Source: Comamonadaceae bacterium
GTDB lineage: Bacteria > Pseudomonadota > Gammaproteobacteria > Burkholderiales > Burkholderiaceae_C
Assembly (NCBI GenBank): GCA_027488215.1
Contig: JAIYCB010000006.1
Span: 102,820-166,819 of the forward strand
Length of the DNA stretch: 64,000 nt
Direction of reading: 5' to 3'
The first letter of the stretch is position 1. The number at the start of each line of letters is the position of its first letter. The translations under genes and the position numbers were made by a program. The notes below the pieces were generated by a model. The model made no database searches, was not told where the DNA came from, and was given only the letters and a program-made list of their open reading frames with translations. Shown piece by piece: positions 28,066 to 37,388 of this stretch.

Positions 28066-28321
28066 AGCGCTTCACCTCTCGTGGATTGGCCTTTCGGGCT
28101 GAAATGATCCGTATCCCGTCCTGCCGTGGTGTGTAAATCAGCACGTATAGACGACCCTCGATACGACCGATCAGTTCATAGCGATCTTCGCCATAGCTGA
28201 ACCGGTGGTCTTGGCGAATGACTCGATCCGGGTCCGCAAAAGCAAACGCGGCGTAGGCGAAGTCAAAGCCTCGCATCCGATAACACGCACTGCTCTTGTC
28301 GTTATCCCACTCGAAATTCAT
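28046..28321 (-). CDS. brnT: BrnT family ribonuclease toxin
   Basis: A 91-residue RelE-fold toxin. It begins MNFEWDNDKS, has the middle segment YEL-IGRIEGRLYV and the family signature IISARKANPREVKRYE. BrnT cleaves mRNA when its antitoxin is lost. ATG 28321 gives the canonical N-terminus; a longer in-frame start adds 20 unrelated residues. It appears complete. Confidence 0.88.
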   Translation of the reverse strand: MNFEWDNDKSSACYRMRGFDFAYAAFAFADPDRVIRQDHRFSYGEDRYELIGRIEGRLYVLIYTPRQDGIRIISARKANPREVKRYENRSN

Positions 28322-28430
28322 GCTTGGAGTGTAGTTCAATGAACGACTTTTGGCAAGACTTCCGCTTGGCTTTATCCCCAAAGAGCGCCTTCATAGAGGC
28401 CTGGCAACACCTGCGGAAGGACACCCCCCC

Positions 28431-28694
28431 ATGGACGGAAGATGCATCTCACAAAACGAGCTGGCACAGCGCTGGCAGGTCAGCGAAGCCACCTTGGAGC
28501 GCTGGCGATCCCAGCGCAAGGGCCCTCAATTTTTGAGACTGGGTGGCCAGGTGCGCTACCGGCTTGTGGACGTGGAGTCCTACGAACTTGAAAAGATAGA
28601 GGTTGTCGCTGACACCCAACAACCCCCAAAATGCTTCATTTCACCAGTGCTGGCAAAGAGAATCAGTTCGAAAAATCAACTGCCTACCATCTGA
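28431..28694 (+). CDS. Small excisionase-like helix-turn-helix protein, copy 2
   Basis: An 87-residue paralogue of the protein at 26596. The HTH is nearly unchanged (ISQNELAQRWQVSEATLERW) and the C-terminal tail differs after a small frame difference. Changes are mostly conservative, which suggests both copies were kept under selection or the duplication is recent. Same AAGGA site before the ATG. Confidence 0.72.
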   Translation: MDGRCISQNELAQRWQVSEATLERWRSQRKGPQFLRLGGQVRYRLVDVESYELEKIEVVADTQQPPKCFISPVLAKRISSKNQLPTI

Positions 28695-28757
28695 ACGTGA
28701 GGGCTGTTGAGGGCTCCTGATGGCAGGTGGGGAGCGTTGAGTACACCTGCGGGTTTT

Positions 28758-28783
28758 TGGTGCAGAGGCGACTGGTTTCGAAC
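28758..28783 (-). repeat. tRNA-like repeat, copy C
   Basis: Identical 26-nt core to copies A and B. The right flank is different and holds a looser GTACTGCTGAGG / GAGTACCG similarity. The rest of the 316-nt gap 28695-29010 contains only the operator-like palindrome at 28951-28976. Confidence 0.75.
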
Positions 28784-28950
28784 CAACTCTCTCAACACCT
28801 GGGTACTGCTGAGGATCAATGAGTACCGTTTCGGAAGATTGTCCACTTTTCCATAGCCCCGCGCACGCGGACTTGGCTTCTCCCCCGAACAGCGCCTGAA
28901 TGCGTTATCCCCACTCAGCGCACTGACGGCATGGCAAAAAAGATGGCGCC

Positions 28951-28976
28951 CCCATACGAATTCATACGATCGTATG
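28951..28976. promoter_or_regulatory. Palindromic operator candidate in front of the XRE/TPR pair
   Basis: CATACGATCGTATG at 28963-28976 is a perfect 14-bp palindrome, and a second half-site CATACGAATT precedes it at 28953. It lies 35 nt before the XRE regulator, where autorepression would be expected. Confidence 0.5.
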
Positions 28977-29010
28977 ATAGATTCTCCCGCTACTGCGCTA
29001 CGCTACCCCC

Positions 29011-29370
29011 ATGGAAACCTTGATCCCTGCCTTCTTGCGCCGCCAGCGCAATCAGCGTCGCCTGACGCTGGAGAACCTGTCTGCCAAGGTGGGCATGTCG
29101 CCGCAGCATTTGTCGGAGATTGAAAGCGGCAAGCGCGATCCGCGTTTGTCGTCCATCGAGCGCATGGCGGAGGCGATGGGGATGACTGTCCTGATCGTGC
29201 CGGAGGCCATGGCGCTCGAGCTGCGCAGGTACATCGCCCACAACGGCCGCGCATACACGACAAAGCCCTTCAGCGCGCAGCCATTCACCGACCAGCCCAG
29301 CGCCCCAGCGACCAAGGCCACCGCTGCCCCTGAACCCACCGAACTCGACCATGACCCGCAAAAAGCCTGA
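29011..29370 (+). CDS. XRE family transcriptional regulator
   Basis: A 119-residue protein whose first 65 residues form a Cro/CI HTH: LTLENLSAKVGMSPQHLSEI then ESGKRDPRLSSIERMAEAMG. The C-terminal tail is Pro/Ala/Thr-rich and probably disordered. It overlaps the TPR gene by 20 nt, so the two are one operon. A palindrome upstream suggests self-control. It may be an antitoxin-like regulator of its partner. Confidence 0.8.
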   Translation: METLIPAFLRRQRNQRRLTLENLSAKVGMSPQHLSEIESGKRDPRLSSIERMAEAMGMTVLIVPEAMALELRRYIAHNGRAYTTKPFSAQPFTDQPSAPATKATAAPEPTELDHDPQKA

Positions 29371-30436
29371 GCCCGACCACACTAAGACCTCGCTCACCTT
29401 CACCATCGAAACCTTCGATGACCCCGAAACCGGCGAACCCACCCAGTACGGCCGTTTCAGCCGCAACTGGCAAGACGAAGAAGCCCTGGACGTGCTGATC
29501 GACCAACTCGAAGCCGGCCGCGTCACGCACAAGCAAGCCTTGATGCAGGCACGCAAGCTGGAAGCCACGACCCCGGACAACCTGGAAATCCAGAACTTCA
29601 TTGCCAATCGACTGTGGGCGCTGGGTTTGCAGGATGAAGCCACCGAGGTGTATGAACGGGCTTTTCGTCGGGCGAAGGCGCACATCCCCAAGGGCTACAC
29701 CGGCCAGATCACCTGGAGTGAAGTGGACAACCGTCCCTTCTTGCGCCTGGCGCATGGCGCCTTGCTGGGCTTGATGCACCGACGCGATGGAAAGGTCGCC
29801 ATGGTGCTGGCCCAACAGATGCTGGCCTGGTGCCCCATGGACAACATCGGCGTGCGGTTTTTGTTGGGCGATATTGCCATGCTCAAGGGAGACCACCACG
29901 CCGCGCTGCAGGAGTACCTGAAAGGCGCGCCCAATTCACCGGCGCACTGGTACCAGGCAGCGCTGATTGCGTTTCGGCAGGGGGACTATGTGGCGGCCTG
30001 CACCTACCTGCGGCGGGGCATTGCCGCCAACCCCTACATTGCGGAGGGGCTGACCGGGCGTACGGCGCTGACGGAGCACATGTACTGGCACGCCGGCAAC
30101 GTGCACGGCCCGGATTGGGCTGTCGACTACCTGGAATCTGCCGCTTGCAACTGGACGACAGAGGAAGTCGACTTTGTGGATTGGGTGTTCAACGCAGCAC
30201 CTGTGCTCAAGGAGCGGGCCGCATGGATGGCGCTGAACGAGGGCCTGAGCTACGCATGGGACCCGGAACTACGCGCCTCGTATGCGCAAAAGTCGATGGT
30301 GTTCATCGACCGCATCACCGACACCCTGTCCAAGAAGATGGTGCGCAAGGTCAAGAACCGGTGGGGTTATGAAATCTGGCCATGGGATCGAGAAGGTTTG
30401 AAGCGGCCAACGTCAGCGCGGCAAGGGAAAGTCTGA
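29351..30436 (+). CDS. Tetratricopeptide-repeat protein of unknown function
   Basis: A 361-residue soluble protein. Residues about 60-230 are helical with TPR-like spacing (for example DNLEIQNFIANRLWALGLQD then EATEVYERAFRRA), and a second helical part runs to about 330. TPR folds bind proteins; no catalytic motif is visible. Coupled to the XRE gene. It ends exactly where the convergent galE ends (30436/30437). Confidence 0.72.
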   Translation: MTRKKPEPDHTKTSLTFTIETFDDPETGEPTQYGRFSRNWQDEEALDVLIDQLEAGRVTHKQALMQARKLEATTPDNLEIQNFIANRLWALGLQDEATEVYERAFRRAKAHIPKGYTGQITWSEVDNRPFLRLAHGALLGLMHRRDGKVAMVLAQQMLAWCPMDNIGVRFLLGDIAMLKGDHHAALQEYLKGAPNSPAHWYQAALIAFRQGDYVAACTYLRRGIAANPYIAEGLTGRTALTEHMYWHAGNVHGPDWAVDYLESAACNWTTEEVDFVDWVFNAAPVLKERAAWMALNEGLSYAWDPELRASYAQKSMVFIDRITDTLSKKMVRKVKNRWGYEIWPWDREGLKRPTSARQGKV

Positions 30437-31495
30437 CTATCGATACCCGTTCGGGTTCATCTGCTGCCAACGCCACGCGTCGCGCATCATCTCCGGCAGA
30501 CCGCGCTTGGCTATCCAACCCAGTTCGCGCTCAGCTTTGCTCGGATCTGAGTAGCAAGTGGCAATGTCGCCAGGGCGACGTGGGGCGATGCGGTACGGCA
30601 CAGGCTTGCCACTGGCATCTTCAAAGGCGCGGACCATGTCCAACACGCTGTAGCCCTGGCCGGTGCCCAGGTTCCAAACATGCGCGCCTGTACGCGTTTC
30701 CAAGGCGTTGAGGGCGCGGAGGTGACCCTCGGCCAAATCGACAACATGTATGTAATCTCGTACGCCAGTACCGTCGGGCGTAGGGTAGTCGTTCCCGAAT
30801 ACCGCCAATTCGGGCAACTTGCCCATAGCTACCTGAGCAACGTAGGGCAACAGGTTGTTGGGGATACCATTAGGGTCTTCGCCGATTAACCCACTTTCGT
30901 GCGCTCCCACGGGGTTGAAGTAACGCAGGATAGCAATACGCCAACGTGAATCAGAAGCGGCCAAGTCGCGCAGCATATCCTCTACCATCAGCTTACTTCG
31001 GCCATATGGGTTGGTGGGATGGCCGATCGGGCAAACTTCAGATATAGGCATCTGCGCTGGCTCACCATACACAGTGGCCGATGAACTAAAAACGACGTTG
31101 AACACACCCGCATCTGCCATAGCCTGCAGAAGTACCTGGCTACCGTGCACGTTGTTGTCATAATAAAAAAGTGGCTGTAAAACACTTTCACCCACAGCTT
31201 TAAGGCCAGCAAAATGAAGGACGGCATCAATTGAATTTTCAGCAAACACACGACTCAGCAAGCAAGGATCACGAACGTCACCTTCAACGAATGGCACCTC
31301 ACGTCCAGCAAGTTTTACGACACGATTCAGTGACTCACTCGAGCTATTAGAAAGGTTATCGAGTACTATAATCTGATATCCTGATTGCAGTAGTGTTAAT
31401 GCGGCATGAGAACCAATGTATCCAGCGCCGCCAGTAATCAAAATTTTACTGCGGGATTTTATGGTATTAATTTTTAAACTCCTTGTAAATTTCAA
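30437..31495 (-). CDS. galE: UDP-glucose 4-epimerase
   Basis: Extended SDR epimerase of about 340-352 residues converting UDP-Glc to UDP-Gal. The NAD motif is [13 protein letters not shown], and the catalytic YxxxK lies in NPYGRSKLM. It is the last gene of the polysaccharide cluster and would supply Gal or GalNAc precursors. The start is unclear: TTG 31495 has no Shine-Dalgarno and overlaps the previous gene by 29 nt, while AAGGAG sits 7 nt before an ATT codon at 31471 that overlaps the previous stop. Confidence 0.92.
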   Translation of the reverse strand: MKFTRSLKINTIKSRSKILITGGAGYIGSHAALTLLQSGYQIIVLDNLSNSSSESLNRVVKLAGREVPFVEGDVRDPCLLSRVFAENSIDAVLHFAGLKAVGESVLQPLFYYDNNVHGSQVLLQAMADAGVFNVVFSSSATVYGEPAQMPISEVCPIGHPTNPYGRSKLMVEDMLRDLAASDSRWRIAILRYFNPVGAHESGLIGEDPNGIPNNLLPYVAQVAMGKLPELAVFGNDYPTPDGTGVRDYIHVVDLAEGHLRALNALETRTGAHVWNLGTGQGYSVLDMVRAFEDASGKPVPYRIAPRRPGDIATCYSDPSKAERELGWIAKRGLPEMMRDAWRWQQMNPNGYR

Positions 31496-32585
31496 GAGTT
31501 TTATTAATTACAATACACTTATCAAACATAGCGACTGCCTTGTTGCGCGCGGCAGCGCCCAGTTTTTCGCAAAGTTCGCAATCTAAATATAATCGAAGAA
31601 TCGAATCGGCTAGTGCTTTCGGATTTTTAACTGGAACTAATAGACCATCAACTTCATGCGTAACGACCTCGTTACAGCCAGGGACATCTGTTGTTATTAG
31701 AGGCAATCCACTTGCACCCGCTTCTGTCAGTCCAGTAGGCAAACCCTCGCGGTAACTCGGAAGCACAACCGCATTAACCGTCCCAAGTAATGCAGGCATG
31801 TCATCCACATGGCCTAAAAGTGTGACCAACCCCTCAACGGACCACTTGGACAGCACTGACTCTGGAACAGCAGCGGGATTCCCTGGGTCTGGCGCACCCG
31901 CCAACAAGAACTGTATATCAATCCCTTTAGCCTTTAAGATTTTTGACGCCTCGATATATTCTGCAATACCTTTATCCCAAAGCAATCTGGCAGCCAAAAG
32001 TACTGTGAATTTGTTATTCTTTCGAACTGATGGAATAAATTTTTGACAATCAATGCCTGCGCCTGGTATCAGGTGCAGACGCTCAAGATCGACAATACCA
32101 TGAACACTAAAAAAGTTAAAATCGTACTTATTTAGCACAATTAATCTAGAAGAAGTATTATTCAAAGTAAGCCGCATTAACAAGGTTATCACGGGTCTCA
32201 GGATGCGTGCTTTTAGATCCATGCTGGTAAAGACGTAGCCCATTCCAGTAATAGAACTGACCTTAGAACCAACCCCAGCGATGCTGGCGGCCATGCTTCC
32301 ATAAACGGCACACTTAAGAGTAAAAGAGTGAATCAAATCAACCTTCTCCCTCCTAATCAAAGCCACTAGCCACAATAGAAACTTCAGCTCACGAAACACA
32401 TTTAAACCACCTCGATCCATTGGAGCGCTTATCCAGCGAAACCCGTTTTTCTTTAATACCTCCCCATATTTGCCAGGTGGCGATAACAATACGACATCGT
32501 GACCGCTATCCGCCAATGCAGAAGCCAGCTCAAGATTGAAATTATACATGAACCAATCAGTATTTGAGAATATCAGTATTTTCAT
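31467..32585 (-). CDS. Glycosyltransferase family 4, PglA-like
   Basis: GT-B enzyme of 372 residues. It opens [20 protein letters not shown] and has [18 protein letters not shown] plus [18 protein letters not shown], the donor-binding E-x7-E motif. It resembles PglA/WbpU-type enzymes that add a HexNAc to an undecaprenyl-linked sugar. Exact donor unknown. Noticeably more AT-rich than the backbone. Confidence 0.85.
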   Translation of the reverse strand: MKILIFSNTDWFMYNFNLELASALADSGHDVVLLSPPGKYGEVLKKNGFRWISAPMDRGGLNVFRELKFLLWLVALIRREKVDLIHSFTLKCAVYGSMAASIAGVGSKVSSITGMGYVFTSMDLKARILRPVITLLMRLTLNNTSSRLIVLNKYDFNFFSVHGIVDLERLHLIPGAGIDCQKFIPSVRKNNKFTVLLAARLLWDKGIAEYIEASKILKAKGIDIQFLLAGAPDPGNPAAVPESVLSKWSVEGLVTLLGHVDDMPALLGTVNAVVLPSYREGLPTGLTEAGASGLPLITTDVPGCNEVVTHEVDGLLVPVKNPKALADSILRLYLDCELCEKLGAAARNKAVAMFDKCIVINKTLEIYKEFKN

Positions 32586-32632
32586 ACAAACAAAGAATAC
32601 TATTTGTTAGCATACAATCATAAATATGGCGA

Positions 32633-34573
32633 CTACTCATTAGCTTCCAGCCAAGCAATAAACATAAGCACAGTCCACAGCTTATGCTCCCAATTTCTTG
32701 AACCCGTCAAATGTTCGCTCAACGTCAATGCAACCTTATCTGAATCAAAGATATCAAAACCATTTCTTGATCTGCAATAACCAACCATATCATTTGCCCA
32801 GGGCTTCAATGGACCACGCAACCAATTACCTATAGGTATTCCAAAACCTTGCTTCGGCCTATCAAATAACTGCCGAGGGATATAACGTTCAAGTAGTTTC
32901 TTTAATAGCCACTTTCCCTCCCCAAATGCTGCTTTTTGTTCCAGACTGAGACCCCAAGCAAACTCAACAACATTATGATCCAGAAATGGAGAACGGCACT
33001 CCAGACTAAAAGCCATTGCAGATCTATCGACTTTGACTAATAGATCATCTGGTAGGTAGCACAGACTATCCGCAAGCATCATTTGCTCAATTAGTGTCGG
33101 TGCAGGAGGTAGTTCGCCACTAAATACCGTTTGATTTTCAATCACATCGAACATGAATTCAGATGGATTCCACAGAGTAATCATTCCACGATGAAGGGCT
33201 GATGGACTCTCGCTAGAAAGCACTTCAGCAATCTTCCTAATGCGATCAGCTGGGTTACTCAGATTTCCTGGATTCCCCAAAAGCCCAACCATCGCATTAA
33301 TCATGGAAAGGGGAGTAACTTTTAGCAGCTGAGCACAAACTTTTCTTAATGGGAGAGGAAGTGCTTGAATACGAGGGTATTCTCTAGCCACTCGAAAGTA
33401 CCGGTCGTATCCTCCGAATAATTCATCACCCCCGTCACCGGTAAGAGCTACAGTCACATGCTGCCGCGCCATTTGAGATACGAGTACGGTGGGGACTTGC
33501 GACGAATCAGCAAAGGGCTCGCAAAATATTTTGGGAAGCCGTGTGACGAGGTCTAGCGCATCATGGGCACTCACATATAGCTCAGTATGCAAGGTGCCTA
33601 AATGAGATGCCACACGACGCGCATGAGGTGCCTCATCAACTGTCGCGTCTTCAAAACCGATTGAAAACGTGTGTACGGGCGACAAAGATTGCGCCTGCAT
33701 CAAACCGACAATCAAAGAGGAGTCGATACCGCCTGAAAGCAGTGCACCAAGCGGTACATCGGCAGCCATCTGCTGCTTAACACTTTGCCGCAAGACCTTA
33801 TCCAATCCATCTAAGGTCTGTTGAGTACTAGGCGCAGAGGAATTTCCAGCGCGGTGCTGAACAATTTGGGACAAACTCCAATACGGTATCGGTGAGGGCA
33901 TTAGGCCGTTCTCGATGTCCTGCTCGGTGAAGGTAACGAGTGAGCCCGGCGGTAAACGAAGAATTCCTTCATAAATCGATTCTGATCCAGGCACATACCC
34001 CAGCCTCATGTAGGCAGCGACTGCACCCGCGTTCAATTTCAGTGAAGAACAAGCCACTGAGCGTAGGGCCTTGGGCTCGGAGGCTAAACACAAGGCCCCG
34101 GCTAAATAGCCATAGTAAAGTGGTTTTTCGCCAATCCGGTCGCGCGCGAGGGTGAGACAGCGTTCTGCACGATCATATAAAGCGATGGCGAACATGCCGG
34201 CGCATGCATCCAGGGTCTTGCGAAGACCCCAGGCCGAAATCGCCGCCAGTAGAGTTTCGGTGTCGGAGTGGCCGCGCCAGCGAGGGGCCGAGCCCTCTAC
34301 TTCTAGCCGTTGGCGCAGCTCTGTGTGGTTATAGATCTCTCCGTTAAAGACGATCACCCAGCGCCCGTCGGTTGAGTGCATCGGCTGCGCACCTGCGGGT
34401 GACAGATCAACGATGGCAAGGCGGTAGTGTTGAAACCCAAGGGTCTGCTCTTGATTGACCCAATTGTCAAAGCGGTCAGGTCCACGGTGCTGTAGCAAAC
34501 CGCCCGCCGTGAGGCGATGAGCGGGATGACTAGAATTAGCCCTTGGAAGATAAAAGCCGGTAATACCGCACAT
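32633..34573 (-). CDS. asnB: Asparagine synthetase-like glutamine amidotransferase
   Basis: Class II glutamine amidotransferase of 646 residues. The N-terminal Cys of MCGITGFY is the glutaminase nucleophile, and GALLSGGIDSSL is the ATP-pyrophosphatase loop of the synthetase domain. Asn synthetase homologues are common in O-antigen and capsule loci, where they are thought to amidate uronic acids. With ugd and a UDP-GlcA epimerase in the same cluster, that role is plausible here but unproven. Confidence 0.9.
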   Translation of the reverse strand: MCGITGFYLPRANSSHPAHRLTAGGLLQHRGPDRFDNWVNQEQTLGFQHYRLAIVDLSPAGAQPMHSTDGRWVIVFNGEIYNHTELRQRLEVEGSAPRWRGHSDTETLLAAISAWGLRKTLDACAGMFAIALYDRAERCLTLARDRIGEKPLYYGYLAGALCLASEPKALRSVACSSLKLNAGAVAAYMRLGYVPGSESIYEGILRLPPGSLVTFTEQDIENGLMPSPIPYWSLSQIVQHRAGNSSAPSTQQTLDGLDKVLRQSVKQQMAADVPLGALLSGGIDSSLIVGLMQAQSLSPVHTFSIGFEDATVDEAPHARRVASHLGTLHTELYVSAHDALDLVTRLPKIFCEPFADSSQVPTVLVSQMARQHVTVALTGDGGDELFGGYDRYFRVAREYPRIQALPLPLRKVCAQLLKVTPLSMINAMVGLLGNPGNLSNPADRIRKIAEVLSSESPSALHRGMITLWNPSEFMFDVIENQTVFSGELPPAPTLIEQMMLADSLCYLPDDLLVKVDRSAMAFSLECRSPFLDHNVVEFAWGLSLEQKAAFGEGKWLLKKLLERYIPRQLFDRPKQGFGIPIGNWLRGPLKPWANDMVGYCRSRNGFDIFDSDKVALTLSEHLTGSRNWEHKLWTVLMFIAWLEANE

Positions 34574-34608
34574 TAGGTTAGGACCCTGTATATGAAAAGA
34601 ATTTGTGC

Positions 34609-35439
34609 TTATGCGCGGGAATGTGATCGGAAGAAAGCCTTAGCTGCACTTATTAAAGCAGCCAAGGCCCACAACCATCCGGCTCCAGCGACGAAGTTGC
34701 GAAACTGAGACGCGGCAACAGATGCGTAGGACCAGCGAGATCTCCGCGCGCTGCCTACACCAATCATGCGATAACGTAGGCAGACCTGAGGAAGGTTTGC
34801 GAAGACGACAGACCGATCAACCGCTAGGCGACACCAAAGGTCGTAGTCTTGCGCATATATGCCGCCAAGGTAGCCGCCGACCGCCAGCACCGCGTCTTTT
34901 CTGAATACTACGCTCGGGTGACAAAGCGGGTTGCCACGCAGTAGTGATTTGCGGATGGCGAGATCGTCGCGCGGCATTGTGATTACATCGATGCAATTAC
35001 CGGAACGATCAATAGTTTCGTAGTCGCTACCAAGCACAGTTACTTCGGGGTGGGCGTTCATGAACTCCACTTGCAGAGCCAAGCGATCATGAGTAGCAAT
35101 ATCGTCGCCATCCATACGAGCAACCAGCGGCCCACGAGCATAGTGCAAGCCAAGCGCTAAGCTAAAAGTTAGATGCTTAATTTCCGTCGTAAACACACGC
35201 AATCGGCAGTCGTGCCCGAACCAAGAATGAACCACAGTGGCTATAGACTTAGCATTACATCCATTAGCAACAACCACGCACTCAAAATCATCAAAGATTT
35301 GGGAAAAACACGAATGCAAAGCTACCCGCAATTGTTCGTCTGCTACATGCGTACAGATCAACCAGCTCACTGCCGGTTGCTTACTGGTAGCATATAACGG
35401 TCGACGATCTAAATTTGTTTGTTCAATGGGGGATGGCAT
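34609..35439 (-). CDS. Glycosyltransferase family 2
   Basis: GT-A enzyme of 276 residues: VSWLICTHVADEQLRVAL, ARMDGDDIATHDR as the DxD metal site, and GGIYAQDYDLWCRLA as the acceptor-loop motif. A C-terminal hydrophobic segment is present. ATG 35439 overlaps the fucosyltransferase stop (TAATG); an earlier start 15 nt upstream is possible. Confidence 0.84.
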   Translation of the reverse strand: MPSPIEQTNLDRRPLYATSKQPAVSWLICTHVADEQLRVALHSCFSQIFDDFECVVVANGCNAKSIATVVHSWFGHDCRLRVFTTEIKHLTFSLALGLHYARGPLVARMDGDDIATHDRLALQVEFMNAHPEVTVLGSDYETIDRSGNCIDVITMPRDDLAIRKSLLRGNPLCHPSVVFRKDAVLAVGGYLGGIYAQDYDLWCRLAVDRSVVFANLPQVCLRYRMIGVGSARRSRWSYASVAASQFRNFVAGAGWLWALAALISAAKAFFRSHSRA

Positions 35440-36320
35440 TACCGTACAAGCCAATGGGGTGGAAATCGATCACTCAGGCTCAAATCAGGCTTCCCAGCGA
35501 ACCAACGAGCAGGCGCGACGACTAAACGGCTCACGTTTGTGGCGCAGCGCTTATCTGCGATCCAAGCGGCCCACCAGCTAAATGAACTGTTAGCGATGAT
35601 GTGGTGCTGGCAACGTGACATCAGTATCAAATCCTGCCAGGAGTCTTCACCAACATTGTGAGTAACGAAGACGGCATTTTCATCTAAAAAAAGATTAGCC
35701 CGACACCAGTCAGGATCATCAGAAAAGACAAAGTAACGCGCGCAATGAACCGCGTGAGACACTTCCTGCATGGCATTCATGTAGTAAGCCGACGAAAGAG
35801 CGCCATGGAAATTAGCAGCCGACTCAAGTGACACATAGTCTCCACGACGTACATGTATTGCCACGGACAAAGAAGAATCAATCTGCTGCGCGATGGCGTT
35901 GCTTGCCGAGGACAAGGAAACAACTGGCGTGAGGTCATTAATTAGATGATCAGCCACAGTAGATAAGTAATGGAAGCTCTGCCAGTAACCGAATAAGAAA
36001 GTATTATCAGAGAGTGCAGAAAAGTGCAGGTTAAAACCCAAGTGCTTTTCTAAATAGATGTGCCATGGACTTATTACTCGAGAAAAAGTGGGAAAATGAC
36101 GTACCCAAGAAGGGATAAGAGGTTCCACCGACTTGATGACGCTCTCGTTTAATTTGAAACTAGAGAGCTCAAACCTGCGAGAAGTGACGCCAGTCACGTT
36201 TGTTCTCAATGCCGAGAGATCAAGTATCAAATCTGTACCATGCCGAAGCGAAAGCGCTCTACCGGCAGCATACTGGAATAATTGATTACCTAACCCACCT
36301 TCAAGGCGAGTGCCGATCAT
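35439..36320 (-). CDS. Alpha-1,2-fucosyltransferase-type GT11
   Basis: A 293-residue GT11 enzyme. The start MIGTRLEGGLGNQLFQYAAG is the family N-terminus, and HVRRGDYVS is the conserved HxRRxDY motif that binds GDP-fucose. It fits the GDP-fucose genes (manC, gmd, fcl) at 48-51 kb, so the polymer probably carries fucose or a related 6-deoxyhexose. Linkage is inferred from the family. Confidence 0.88.
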   Translation of the reverse strand: MIGTRLEGGLGNQLFQYAAGRALSLRHGTDLILDLSALRTNVTGVTSRRFELSSFKLNESVIKSVEPLIPSWVRHFPTFSRVISPWHIYLEKHLGFNLHFSALSDNTFLFGYWQSFHYLSTVADHLINDLTPVVSLSSASNAIAQQIDSSLSVAIHVRRGDYVSLESAANFHGALSSAYYMNAMQEVSHAVHCARYFVFSDDPDWCRANLFLDENAVFVTHNVGEDSWQDLILMSRCQHHIIANSSFSWWAAWIADKRCATNVSRLVVAPARWFAGKPDLSLSDRFPPHWLVR

Positions 36321-36324
36321 TCAG

Positions 36325-37068
36325 TCAATCCTTTTGAACATCTATTTTGTTCTTGCAAGCAACAATATGCCACCCAAAAGTAAGCAGTTCGTGACTTCCA
36401 CTATCGTTAATTTTCATCAGGCGCATCACTCCAAGAACTGGAAGTGCAAAAAGTAATGCCGTTACACCGAGCACCCGACTGGAATAACTCTTACCAATCC
36501 AAGGCAAGCGCCACAGTTCTTGCGCGATATAGTCAAACCATCCACCATTAGGCGAAATCTCGATTAGACTGAAACCAAGTTTATCTAAATGCTTCTCGTA
36601 CCAGTAGCTCGAGAATCCTGTTGAATAATGGTAGGGGGCAAAGTGTGTAAGACTACAGAATGGAGCGGTCAGGATCATCTTACCCTGCGGTTTAGTTAAT
36701 CGAGCCAGTTCTTTTAGGGTTGCAAGCGGATCTGGCGTATGCTCAAGAACCTCTGTGCAAAGCACAATGTCAAAGGAATTGTCAGGTGCAGGTATCTCAG
36801 AAATATCAGAAACGATGTCGATTCTGGAAGTGTCCCATGCTCCTGTCTGAAGGGCTACGCCGTCGCCCGTCCCCTCATACTGACAAAAATCCTGTGATAC
36901 ATAATCAAGATGCGAACAGAACTGTTTGTTTCGAAGTTCGCCCGCTCCGGCATCGAGGATTTTCTTACCGGGCGAAATGTTGGCAAGAGTTTTTTGCAGC
37001 CAGCTTATGCGCGAAAAATCATTGCTTTTTCCGAATCGCACAAATTTCTTGATGCTTTTAATATTCAT
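36325..37068 (-). CDS. Class I SAM-dependent methyltransferase
   Basis: A 247-residue methyltransferase. Motif I is ILDAGAGELRNKQF and the post-motif region FDIVLCTEVLEHTPDP matches the Methyltransf_11/25 group. Such genes in polysaccharide clusters methylate sugars, but the target is unknown. ATG 37068 puts the domain at a normal distance; a longer in-frame start at 37149 is possible. Four nt separate it from the fucosyltransferase gene. Confidence 0.8.
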   Translation of the reverse strand: MNIKSIKKFVRFGKSNDFSRISWLQKTLANISPGKKILDAGAGELRNKQFCSHLDYVSQDFCQYEGTGDGVALQTGAWDTSRIDIVSDISEIPAPDNSFDIVLCTEVLEHTPDPLATLKELARLTKPQGKMILTAPFCSLTHFAPYHYSTGFSSYWYEKHLDKLGFSLIEISPNGGWFDYIAQELWRLPWIGKSYSSRVLGVTALLFALPVLGVMRLMKINDSGSHELLTFGWHIVACKNKIDVQKD

Positions 37069-37388
37069 ATTATTTGCTTGAGTGTGATGAATTAAAGGAC
37101 TTGGACAGTAAATTATCTGATAGGCCATGAACTTAGCAAAAAATGGCATTCAAATAATTATCTAAATTTCAAAAATTGGAGATGCCTGCGGTAAAAACAA
37201 CGTATATGAAGAGCCGAGCCATACTATAAACTCACTCTACGATAGATGAAGATGCTGAACCCATGGACGCTGCCGTATTGAAAACGAAAACGATGAGCTG
37301 CCAGATTCCCCAGACGACCGCATAAAAACACGCGACACATCTCTTGGACTCCAAGCGGGTTATAACCAAAGGCGAATCAATCTGGGAA
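37069..37388. other. Non-coding gap inside the polysaccharide cluster
   Basis: About 320 nt without a supportable gene. A 62-codon frame on the minus strand (37232-37420) overlaps the next gene and shows no family features. The composition is mixed, so it may hold a degraded gene or a junction between two acquired gene blocks. Confidence 0.5.

Larger units (their letters stand above)
25532..28783. mobile_element. Accessory island of toxin-antitoxin-like modules between tRNA-like repeats
   Basis: Three copies of a 26-nt sequence beginning TGGTGCAGAGGCG and ending GGTTTCGAAC lie at 25532, 26924 and 28758. The stretches between them carry toxin-antitoxin-type genes and short HTH genes, and one HTH unit is duplicated. 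No integrase or transposase is present in the island, so it may be a passive array that uses an integrase elsewhere, or a remnant of repeated insertions. The class of element is inferred. Confidence 0.5.
28383..28783 (+). repeat. Duplicated unit, copy 2 (HTH gene plus tRNA-like repeat C core)
   Basis: Second copy of the unit at 26551-26949, with a few substitutions and a 2-nt length difference. Similarity stops just after the GGTTTCGAAC core, where copies B and C diverge. Confidence 0.85.

Noticed and set aside
25532..28783. Integron cassette array with attC sites
   Set aside because: Repeats lack the RYYYAAC/GTTRRRY ends and folded arms of attC; no integron integrase is seen.
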